10,037 bases of DNA from Actinomortierella ambigua (taxonomy: Eukaryota; Mortierellomycota; Mortierellomycetes; Mortierellales; Mortierellaceae), in the NCBI GenBank assembly GCA_016098155.1, contig JAAAJB010000871.1:1-10037 (forward strand), written 5' to 3'. The translations under genes and the position numbers were made by a program. The number at the start of each line of letters is the position of its first letter. Position 1 is the stretch's first letter. Below, piece by piece: positions 1-8,551 of this stretch. The notes under the pieces were generated by a model. It ran no database searches. It was not told where the DNA came from and saw only the letters and a list, made by a program, of their open reading frames with translations.

Positions 1-170
1 ACAAAGCGTTGGCGCCGACGAAGCCTGACAAACATGATAGAAGGAAACGACATGTCTTCTCAGAGGAAAAACTGCCATGGGCTGATACTTGCTTGCACAG
101 CAGTCGAATACCAGTATGCAGATCGAGTAGTCAAAGTGCCTATGGCAAGGTGGGTATGTCCAAATATCAT

Positions 171-192
171 TGTCTACGAGATGTCTACGAGA
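171..192 (+). repeat. Perfect 11-bp tandem duplication in the 5' flank
   Basis: The unit TGTCTACGAGA occurs twice without a gap (171-181 and 182-192). A related TGTCCATACG follows, and a further TGTCCAAATA lies just before. It could be a small replication-slippage duplication or a paired protein-binding site. The sequence does not decide between these. Confidence 0.7.
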
Positions 193-229
193 TGTCCATA
201 CGTAGATCATCCGTTGGTGGCGGTGACTG

Positions 230-387
230 CATTTCTATTTCTCCGCGCCTCCTCTCACCACTTCTATCTTCGTCTCTCTCCTCTCTTACTTCTCTCTACC
301 CTCTCTTTTCTCTACTCTCTACTGCACCACTTGAACGCCGTGCATACTTTATTCTCTCACCCAACCTTGCCTCCCCTCCACGCACCA
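230..387 (+). promoter_or_regulatory. C/T-rich core promoter and 5' leader of the glutamate synthase gene
   Basis: From about 236 to 377 the + strand is made mostly of C and T, with many CTCT and TTCTC runs. Such pyrimidine tracts commonly lie just upstream of fungal start codons and often contain transcription start sites. There is no ATG between about 194 and 388, so a transcript starting in this tract would have ATG 388 as its first start codon. I see no convincing TATA box close to the gene. The exact transcription start is not visible. Confidence 0.45.
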
Positions 388-3300
388 ATGGCTCTTTCAG
401 AGACAAGAACGACTGATGGAACGCATTCTCTCGGCTATGTGATCGACAACAACAACAACAGCTGGGCTTGCTCCATCCCATCCAAGCAGGGCCTGTATGA
501 CCCCGAATACGAAAAGGACTCGTGTGGTGTCGGCTTTATTGTCAATATTCAAGGAAGACCTTCGCATAAGATCCTTTCCGACGCCAAGCATGTACTCTGC
601 AACATGGTGGGTGCCCTCTCTCAATGGCTGGGTGTCATTCATTCATGCATACAAACATACTCAACCGATAGGGCTCCTGCTAGCGAGTGATTTTTCCGTC
701 TCGTATCTCGGGGCCTTGGTCCGAGACACGAGACAAAAACATCGCAACAGAAACACATGCATCTTCTCTCTCTTCCTGTCTATCCCTCCTATCTTGTGCT
801 TGCTTGCTTGTTGTCATAAAGACTGAGCGAAGAATGTTGAGGGACTCTCGACAGGGGTGGAGGTGCACCTGTGACCTCGGGCACCACATCCTCTTTTTGG
901 ACGGATGATGACGGGAGGGAGGCACTGTGCGTGGTTTAGTACTCAATCGTGACGGAGGAGGCTCTTCCCCTCTCTAATGTCACCACTCCCACGCCTCCCT
1001 CCCCCTCGAGGCGCGCGCTATCTGTTAGCTTCAGATAACAACTGGGAGGAGACCCAACACAATGATCTGTACATCCACGTGTTCGCAACCATCACTCAAC
1101 CAATACATCTCTCTCTCTCTCTCCTTTTTTTTTTTTTTTTTGACTGCCATAGACCCATCGTGGCGCTACCGGCGCCTCGGCCAACGATGGTGATGGAAGC
1201 GGTGTCATGACCAGCATCCCCCATGATCTCATGTCCATTGAGGCTCTAAGGGTCCTCAACCTCCACCTTCCACCTAAAGGCGAATATGCCGTTGGCAACA
1301 TCTTTCTGAGACCGGATGAACCTCATTTGACAGCCTCCAAGAAGACTGTGGAGGCTATTGCTCACGAGAATGGCCTCAAGGTCCTTGGCTGGCGCGTGGT
1401 CCCGGTCGACAGTTCCATCCTTGGTCCAGCGGCCAAGTCCAAAGAACCCTCGATTCAGCAACCTTTTGTCGTCCTCGATCCCGCCATTCATCCGACTTTT
1501 GATGAAAAGCTCTTCAATCGCCAACTCTACATCTTACGCAAGCAAGCAACCCATGCTATTGGGCTCAAAAACTGGTTCTACATCTGTTCGCTCTCCAACA
1601 GTACTATCGTCTACAAAGGTCAACTCTCCCCTATACAAGTCTACAGTTATTTTTATGACCTGCATAATTACGAATACCGCACCCATTTTGCCCTTGTCCA
1701 TTCGCGTTTCTCTACCAATACCTTCCCTTCCTGGGATCGCGCTCAGCCGATGCGAAGTTGCGCTCACAATGGGGAGGTAAGTTTCTTTAGGGAGTCGTTT
1801 GTCAACCCTTGATGGACATAGTTGAAAAAAAAAATATGAAATCTAATAGCTGGTAATGCTTTTACCCATTGGCGGCTAGATCAATACTCTGCGAGGCAAC
1901 AAAAACTATATGCATGCCAGAGAAGGCGTCATGAAGTCTGAGTATTTTGGATCAGAACTTAAGAAGCTGTATCCCATCGTCGAGGAAGGCGGCTCCGATT
2001 CATCGGCGTTTGATAACGTGCTCGAGCTGCTGGTCATCAATAGCGTCCTGTCCTTACCGGAGGCTATTATGCTCATGATCCCAGAAGCATGGCAGAGCAA
2101 TACCAACATGGATCCAGACAAGAGAGCCTGGTATGAGTGGGCAGCATGCATCAGCGACGGATGGGACGGACCAGCGCTCATGACTTTCTCGGACGGCCGC
2201 TTTTGTGGTGGATCATTGGATCGTAACGGTTTGCGGTAGGTCCGAATGAGAAACAAAAAAGTTTATCTTTGAGAAGCTACAGTGAAACATGTCATTTATT
2301 GGTCTCAGACAAAATCTGCTCCCCATCTTTTCTCCTGTAGGCCATGTCGATATTACAAGACGTCAGATGGTTTGATGATATGCGCCTCGGAAGTTGGCAC
2401 TATCAACATTGATCCAGAGCGGGTGGTCGAGAAGGGACGGCTCAAGCCTGGCAGGATGCTACTCGTGGACACACTTGAGGGTCGGGTGGTGGAGGACAGT
2501 GAGCTGAAATCCAAGGTCGCCTCTCGCCACAATTTCCAGCAATGGCTCAAAGACGAGATGATTTGTCTGACAGATATACTGCAGGCGACGGAGAAGGCCA
2601 GTATCTCGTCGTTTGTGGACGAGGTTTCCATTAATATGGATGCCCGTCTTCGCGCCTTCAAGTTGACAATTGAGCAGTTGGGGATGTTGCTCATGCCCAT
2701 GGCGATGGATGGCAAGGAGGCTCTTGGATCGATGGGTAACGACGGACCGCTAGCATGCCTCTCGACGGAGCCTCAGTTGATCTACGACTACTTTCGCCAG
2801 CTCTTTGCACAAGTGACTAACCCACCAATCGACCCGATCCGCGAGGAAATGGTCATGAGTCTCGAGTGTTACGTAGGACCGGAAGGCAACTTCTTGTCCA
2901 TTGAGAAGGAGCAATGCTGCAAGCTTCGACTGCCAACGCCTGTGCTCTCCTTAGCCGAGATGAAGGTGGTAAAGGAACTGGAGAGATTCAGTCCGAGTTG
3001 GCACACACGTGTGATCGACATCACATATTCTAAGGACGAAGGCCCTGCCGGCTACCTCGACTGTCTTGAGCGAGTCTGCGCCGAGGTTTCGAATGCCATC
3101 CATAACAGTATCAAGATTGTCGTTCTCTCTGACCGTGCAACCAGCCCCCAGCGTGTCGCCATTTCTGCCTTGGTCGCAATGGGCGGTGTTCATCACTATT
3201 TGGTCCGCATGAAACAACGATCTCGAGTCGCTATTGCAGTCGAGACGGCCGAGGCCCGCGAGGTGCATCACATCTGTGTCCTACTTGGCTACGGTGCAGA

Positions 3301-6300
3301 TATGGGTAAATCTCCCTCCATCTCTTATGCGTAATATTGGCATTTCACTGTTGTACATCTCGATATCATGGTAACAATTAACCGTTCTTTTTTTTTGGGG
3401 GGGGGGGGATTCCTTGATACTAGTCTGCCCATATCTTGCTCAAGAATGTATCCTCAAGTTGCATCGAGAGAATGTGATCCGCCACAGTCATCATTCACCA
3501 GAGAAGTTGGTACACAACTACATCAAGGCGTGTAGCAACGGCATTCTCAAAGTCATGTCCAAGATGGGTATCTCAACCCTTCAATCCTACAAGGGAGCGC
3601 AGATCTTCGAGGCGCTTGGCTTGGACGAGCACCTAATCGAGCGCTGTTTTGCAGGCACTGCCTCTCGTATCAAAGGCGTGGGCTTTGAAATGCTGGCGCT
3701 AGACGCCCTTGCTCTGCACGATGCCGCCTGGCCTAACCGTGAGACGATCCTGGTAGAAGGTGTTCCAGAATCTGGCGAATACCATTGGAGGAACGGTGGC
3801 ATTCCTCATGTCAACGACCCATCTGGTGTGGCATCCCTTCAGGACGCGGTCCGGCGCAAGAACGACCAGTCGTACGCAGACTACTCGAAGAATGCCCTTG
3901 AGATGATTCGGCACTGTACGTTGCGCGGAATGCTGGAGTTTGACCTCAACATGGCGCGACCGGTACCCCTCGACGAAGTTGAGCCATGGACGGAGATCTG
4001 TAAGCGGTTCTGCACGGGTGCAATGTCGTATGGCTCCATCTCGATGGAGGCTCACTCGACGCTGGCACTGGCCATGAATCGGATCGGCGGCAAGTCCAAT
4101 ACGGGCGAAGGAGGCGAGGATCCCGAACGGTCGAACCCTCTCGAAAATGGCAACTCACTCCGGTCGTCGATCAAGCAGATTGCGTCGGGTCGGTTCGGTG
4201 TCACGTCATTCTATTTGGCAGACTCGGACGAGATCCAGATCAAGATGGCACAAGGCGCCAAGCCCGGTGAAGGTGGCGAGTTGCCCGGTCATAAGGTCTC
4301 GGATGATATTGGCAAGACGCGCCACTCGACGCCCGGCGTTGGTCTGATCTCGCCACCACCGCACCACGACATTTACTCAATTGAGGATCTCAAGCAGCTT
4401 ATCTATGATGCCAAGGCGGCCAATCCGCGAGCACGCATCTCGGTCAAGTTAGTCTCCGAGGTCGGTGTCGGCGTCGTTGCTGCTGGTGTGGCCAAGGCCA
4501 AGGCGGATCACATCCTAATCTCGGGCCACGACGGCGGCACGGGTGCTTCGCGATGGACGGGGATCAAGTTTGCTGGTCTTCCATGGGAGCTGGGACTTGC
4601 AGAATCGCATCAGACTCTGGTGTTGAATGATCTCCGAGGTCGAGTAATCTTGCAGACGGATGGCCAGATTCGAACAGGACGGGATGTTGTCATCGCAGCG
4701 CTGCTCGGTGCCGAAGAATGGGGATTTGCCACGACACCTTTGATTGCGATGGGCTGCATTATGATGCGCAAATGTCACCTAAACACCTGCCCGGTCGGTA
4801 TTGCAACCCAGGACCCGGCGTTGAGAAAGAAGTTTGTCGGCACACCGGAGCACGTCATCAACTTTTTCTACTACGTCGCGGAAGAGGCGCGGTCCATCAT
4901 GGCGAAGCTCGGGTTCCGGACCGTGAATGAGATGGTGGGACGATCGGACATGCTCCGTGTCTCGGAGGAGCTCAAGAATCCAAAGACGAGCTACCTGGAT
5001 CTGCAACCAATCCTGACACCGGCCTTCACGCTGCGACCAGGCGCGGCGACGTACAATGTGCGCAAGCAGGAACACATGCACCACGTGCGACTCGACAACA
5101 AGTTTATAACGGACGCCGAGTTGGCCCTGGCCAAGGGGCTCAAGGTGCAAATCGAGGGGAATGTCGTCAATACTGATCGTGCCCTCGGCACCACATTGTC
5201 TTATGCAGTATCGAAACGCTATGGAGAGCAGGGACTGCCAAACGACACCATTTGGATCAAATTGCGCGGATCGGCTGGGCAGTCGCTCGCTGCCTGGTTA
5301 GCCCCCGGCATCACCATCGAGCTGGAGGGTGATTCGAACGATTATGTAGGCAAGGGTCTCTCAGGTGGGCATTTGATTGTCTATCCACCAAAGGGCTCAC
5401 CGTTCCGGACGGAGGAGAACATCATTGTCGGCAACACTTGCCTGTACGGTGCCACCTCAGGCAAGGCCTTCTTCAGCGGGATTGCTGCCGAGCGGTTTGC
5501 AGTCCGCAATTCGGGCGCCACAGCGGTGGTGGAGGGCACAGGCGACCATGGGTGTGAGTACATGACAGGTGGGCGAGTGGTCGTGTTGGGATCGACAGGT
5601 CGCAATTTTGCAGCGGGAATGTCTGGCGGTATTGCGTACGTGTTGGATCTCCAGGGCGACTTTGAGACGAAGGTCAATATGGAGATGGTCGAGCTGGAGA
5701 CGATTCACGATCGCGAGGAAATTGCTTGGCTCAAGGAGTTGATCGAGGACCACTGGCACTACACAGGCTCCCGGGTCGCCGAGCGGATTGTAAAAGGTTT
5801 ACACGAATACCTGCCACAGTTTGTCAAGGTGATGCCGATGGACTACAAGAAGGTCCTCGAGGCTCAACAGGCAGCCAAGCAGCAGGCCAGGGTATCAATG
5901 GAGGGCCAGCAACTTTCGTCATCGGCCGTCACCAAGACGCCCAAGCTGGATGAGCCAGCCATTGTCGATCTCGAGGACACCATGCTGGACCTGGCAGCTG
6001 TTCAAAAGCGTGGTGAGACATTGGATAAGCTCAAGGGCTTTATGAAGTACAAGCGTCAGGCCGACCACTACCGCAACCCCAAAAAGCGTGTCAAGGATTG
6101 GAAAGAGGTGACGGCGCGGCTGCACGATGATGAGCTTAAGCTACAGGCGGCGAGATGCATGGATTGTGGCGTTCCTTTTTGCCAGAGCAACTCGACTGGA
6201 TGTCCGCTGGGCAACATTATCCCCAAGTGGAACGACATGGTGTTCAAGAACCAGTGGAGGGAGGCACTGAACCGGCTACTGATGACCAACAATTTTCCAG

Positions 6301-7697
6301 AGTTTACAGGTCGGGTCTGCCCTGCCCCTTGTGAGAGCTCGTGTGTCCTCGGAGTGACGGAGTTGCCGGTGTCGATCAAGTCGATCGAGTGCGCCATCAT
6401 CGACCACGCCTTTGAACAGGGATGGATAGTCCCTTGCCCGCCACCTGTGCGGACTGGGAAGAAGGTGGCGGTCATTGGATCAGGCCCTGCAGGGCTAGCG
6501 GTGGCGGACCAGCTGAACAAGGCAGGGCACCTGGTGACAGTTTACGACCGAAATGACCGGATGGGGGGTCTGCTCATGTACGGCATCCCAAACATGAAGC
6601 TGGACAAGCAGATTGTGCAGCGCCGCCTGGATCTGATGGCGGCAGAAGGGATCGAGTTTGTCCCCAACGCTCATATCGGAGTGACGCACCCAGCAGGGCA
6701 GCTCAAGCTCAGGCATGATGCGGTAGTGGTGGCGACGGGGGCAACATGGCCACGGGACCTGCCGATCCCGAACCGGTCGTTGGACGGGATTCATTTCGCG
6801 ATGGAGTATTTGCAGCGGAACACACAATCGTTGCTCGATTCCGAGTTGCGGGATCAAGCGTATCTCTCGGCCAAGAACCGTCATGTGGTGGTCATTGGAG
6901 GAGGCGATACTGGATGCGACTGCATTGGAACGGCGGCGCGGCATGGCGCGGCATCGATTGTCAATTTTGAGCTGCTGCCGCAACCACCGGCCTCGCGGGC
7001 CAAGGGAAACCCTTGGCCACAGTTTGCCAAAGTGCTCAAGTATGACTATGGGCATACAGAGGCGGCGGTGACGGTCATGAACGGCAAGGACCCTCGCGAG
7101 TACAATGTCCTTTCGAAGGAGTTTGTATCGGATGGCCAGGGCCGTGTCAAAGGGATCAATACTATCCGGGTGGAGTGGACCCAGGACGACAAGGGTCGGT
7201 GGTCGATGAAGGAGGTTGCTGGCTCGGAGCAGTACTTCCAGGCAGACTTGGTCTTGCTATCGATGGGCTTCGCGGGCCCTGAGAGCGAGCTGCTCAAGAG
7301 CTTGGGGGTGAAGCAGGATATGCGGTCAAATGTTGAAACACCGGCTGATAGGTATGCGACCTCTGTGCGTGGTATCTTTGCCGCGGGCGATGCCAGACGT
7401 GGTCAGTCTCTTATTGTCCATGTAAGTGTTCTTTTTTTGTGTTCCCTTTCATTTTTTTTGGGTGCTTTACCGTTGGTTGCGTCGAACAAAGAAATCGACG
7501 CTCATCCCGCTTTACAATTATGACATTTTATTTTTTTTTATCGCTAGGCTATCAACGAAGGTCGGCAATGTGCACGCGAGGTGGACGAGTACTTGTGCGG
7601 AGAGACGTTGCTTCCAGTGACAGGTGGAATGCAGCAGCGGTCGACAAAGGCTTTGCTCAAGCAACAGACCCCGTCTCTTGTTGCTACTATGGTTTAG
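388..7697 (+). CDS. GLT1: Glutamate synthase [NADH] (NADH-GOGAT), six exons, 2103 aa
   Basis: Exons are 388-606, 1153-1776, 1880-2235, 2341-3305, 3424-7421 and 7548-7697, giving 6312 nt and 2103 residues, normal for the fungal enzyme (about 2100-2150). It makes two glutamates from glutamine, 2-oxoglutarate and NADH. ATG 388 has the context CACCAATGG. The first 45 residues look like the propeptide removed to expose catalytic Cys46 (SCGVGF). The type-2 glutaminase domain follows, with HRGA at 75-78, AHNGE at the end of exon 2 and DRNGLRP across intron 3. The central and FMN synthase domains come next (GAMSYGS from 920), with 3Fe-4S cysteines 1166, 1172 and 1177 (CX5CX4C). The GXGXG domain is about 1294-1481. 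After a charged linker comes the fused beta-like half, with Cys 1633, 1636, 1641, 1648, 1687, 1691 and 1695, the FAD motif GSGPAG (1740-1745), the nucleotide-binding motif GGGDTG (1880-1885) and the second FAD motif near AAGDARRG (2041-2048). Nothing is broken. Confidence 0.97.
698..734 (+). other. Long inverted repeat (hairpin) inside intron 1
   Basis: Arm 698-711 (GTCTCGTATCTCGG) pairs with arm 721-734 (CCGAGACACGAGAC) at 13 of 14 positions, the single mismatch being A705/C727, around a 9-nt loop (712-720). Outside the arms, TTTTT (691-695) can also pair with AAAAA (735-739) if the CC at 696-697 bulges out. It lies about 90 nt after the 5' splice site. Function unknown; the pairing itself is plain in the sequence. 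Confidence 0.8.
1109..1141 (+). repeat. CT microsatellite followed by a 17-T tract
   Basis: A (CT)n run at 1109-1123 passes into 17 consecutive T (1125-1141), ending 11 nt before the exon 2 boundary. In this position it forms an unusually long polypyrimidine tract for the intron 1 acceptor. Confidence 0.85.
1777..1879 (+). other. Intron 2 of glutamate synthase (phase 0, 103 nt)
   Basis: The donor is GTAAGT and the acceptor GGCTAG. Splicing joins AHNGE to INTLRGN, rebuilding the conserved glutaminase-domain motif AHNGEINTLRGN. A CTAAT near 1844 may be the branch site. Confidence 0.95.
2236..2340 (+). other. Intron 3 of glutamate synthase (phase 2, 105 nt)
   Basis: The donor is GTAGGT and the acceptor TGTAG. 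The Arg400 codon is split CG|G. Splicing restores LDRNGLRPCRYY, a conserved glutaminase-domain block. Confidence 0.95.
3306..3423 (+). other. Intron 4 of glutamate synthase (phase 1, 118 nt)
   Basis: The donor is GTAAAT and the acceptor ACTAG. The Val722 codon is split G|TC and splicing gives GYGADMVCPYL, matching the family block around GYGAD..CPYL. An ATTAAC at about 3377 is a plausible branch site. The intron contains a T9G12 homopolymer junction. Confidence 0.93.
3388..3408 (+). repeat. T9-G12 double homopolymer in intron 4
   Basis: Nine T (3388-3396) are followed directly by twelve G (3397-3408), a few bases after the likely branch site. Homopolymer lengths like these are prone to sequencing error and to slippage. 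Being intronic, they do not affect the protein. Confidence 0.9.
7422..7547 (+). other. Intron 5 of glutamate synthase (phase 0, 126 nt)
   Basis: The donor is GTAAGT and the acceptor CGCTAG, in a T-rich body. Splicing joins QSLIVH (residue 2054) to [16 protein letters not shown], the conserved C-terminal helix that closes the FAD site. Reading through instead would stop at 7521-7523 and lose this helix. Confidence 0.96.
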
Positions 7698-7800
7698 GAA
7701 GTACGGCCCAGCAGGCTAGTAGAATGGTTTGGAGGTTCAAAGGTATTATAAAGCACGAAAAGTTTATGAGAAAAAAAAAAGACGTATGATAGAGTGAACC
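7698..7800 (+). terminator. Probable 3' untranslated and polyadenylation region of glutamate synthase
   Basis: After the TAG stop at 7695-7697 comes an AT-richer stretch with TATAAA at 7747-7752 and ten A at 7771-7780. These resemble the loose efficiency and positioning elements used for fungal 3' end formation. No AATAAA is present. The cleavage site cannot be placed from sequence alone. Confidence 0.3.
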
Positions 7801-8208
7801 ACGCCCTTCGAGTGGTCACAGATGCCGATGAACTGGGGACTACAGTGACACGAAGATTGCCCATCGGGAGACAACGTAGCCCTTGCACAAATTGTCCCAA
7901 ATCATCTTAGCAGAAGAGGCTTGGTATGTGGGGTTTTCAATCTCCACGAGGGCCAGAACTGCTCTGGGATACGGTGAGGGATCCTCTTCTCAATAGTGTC
8001 CTGAGAGGCGCCTTCATGAACGAATACGACCATGCCTCCCTGGTAAAGACGAAAAGGCGACCGCGAATGCGCCATGTACAGGGTGGGAAGAATCCCCTCT
8101 GTCCAACTTTACAGCATCGCCGGTTCTAATATCCTCAGCGCGAGAATGGAGGTGGCGAGTTTCGCTGCTGACAACGCGGCCGGTGACGACAGTGGCAATG
8201 AGAAGATG
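7800..8208 (-). pseudogene. Possible decayed protein-coding remnant, frames shifted
   Basis: Read on the - strand, this gap between convergent genes contains successive stretches that look coded, with C or G in many third codon positions, but in different frames. One runs from 8208 down to a stop at 8014-8016 and includes RTGDAVKLDRGD. A second starts at ATG 8075, includes QGGMVVFVHEGASQD and ends at 7902-7904. A third, open from 7989 to the stop at 7840-7842, includes VLALVEIENPTYQ and WDNLCKGYVVSRWAIF. A fourth continues toward 7800 with RVTVVPSSSASVTTRR. No GT..AG intron fits between the pieces, so small insertions or deletions are the simpler explanation. Two stops (8209-8214) lie just upstream in the first frame. 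I do not recognise the family. It may be a relic of a gene or mobile element, a poorly sequenced gene, or chance. Confidence 0.35.
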
Positions 8209-8551
8209 TCACTACGGAAGTGCAGTAAAGTCCGGAATATTGGACAATGAATCAACTGGCATGGTAGCGTTGTGGCGCTGTATATTGCAAAGTCCTTTAA
8301 TGGATATTGGAATAAGCCGATAGGATGAAACCAGTTGTTGCCGAAAACAAATTGTAATGAACCCGTTACAGCGAGTCTGTTGGCACTCGTCTACTGCGGA
8401 AAAGAGGGCGAATATAGGTGCTCTACTTTTGGTGTCCCTTTCCTTCAAGTTGGCATTTCATGGCGTCATTAAGTTTGAATGTATGTTTTTGGCAGAAGAG
8501 GACATGGGTAAATGAGATGGGATGTCGCAGAAAGCGAGTAAATTGGATCGA
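8209..8551. other. Intergenic stretch, 3' side of the - strand zinc-finger gene
   Basis: No convincing gene. A 78-codon open frame on the - strand (8212-8448) lacks an ATG start and has no recognisable domain; it shares its frame with the first piece of the possible pseudogene and is separated from it by two stop codons, so it could belong to the same relic. The part next to 8552 is presumably 3' untranslated sequence of the - strand gene. No tRNA or clear terminator is seen. Confidence 0.4.

Larger units (their letters stand above)
607..1152 (+). other. Intron 1 of glutamate synthase (phase 0, 546 nt)
   Basis: The donor is GTGGGT and the acceptor CCATAG. Joining residue Met73 to Thr74 restores the family motif CNM-THRGA, so no extra exon is needed inside. 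It is about five times longer than the other introns. It holds a strong hairpin at 698-734, a GC-repeat patch near 1011-1018, a CT repeat and a 17-T tract just before the acceptor. Reading through it in the exon 1 frame stops at 688-690. Confidence 0.93.

Noticed and set aside
36..268. Three GATA cores in the 5' flank (36-39, 84-87, and 265-268 on the reverse strand) as nitrogen-regulator sites
   Set aside because: About three are expected by chance in this length on both strands, and none is clustered.
9..690. Two overlapping long open frames beginning near the window start (9-416 and 34-690)
   Set aside because: The first is low-complexity translation of the C/T tract. The second is simply the glutamate synthase exon 1 frame extended upstream; the family-like part begins at 388.
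905..911. ATGATGA, a perfect snoRNA box C, inside intron 1
   Set aside because: No CTGA box D follows before the intron end and no terminal stem is seen, so a box C/D snoRNA is not supported.
1019..1037. Short inverted repeat TATCTG / CAGATA in intron 1
   Set aside because: Six-base arms with a 7-nt loop are common by chance.
4779..5150. A 123-codon - strand open frame inside glutamate synthase
   Set aside because: It lies fully antisense to the conserved FMN-domain exon and is a codon-bias shadow.
3414..7523. A single uninterrupted 1369-codon gene as a stand-alone protein
   Set aside because: It begins in an intron with no ATG and ends by reading through intron 5. Splicing at both ends restores conserved motifs.
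7926..8129. A 67-codon + strand open frame in the intergenic gap
   Set aside because: No recognisable motif, and the opposite strand there looks more coding-like.
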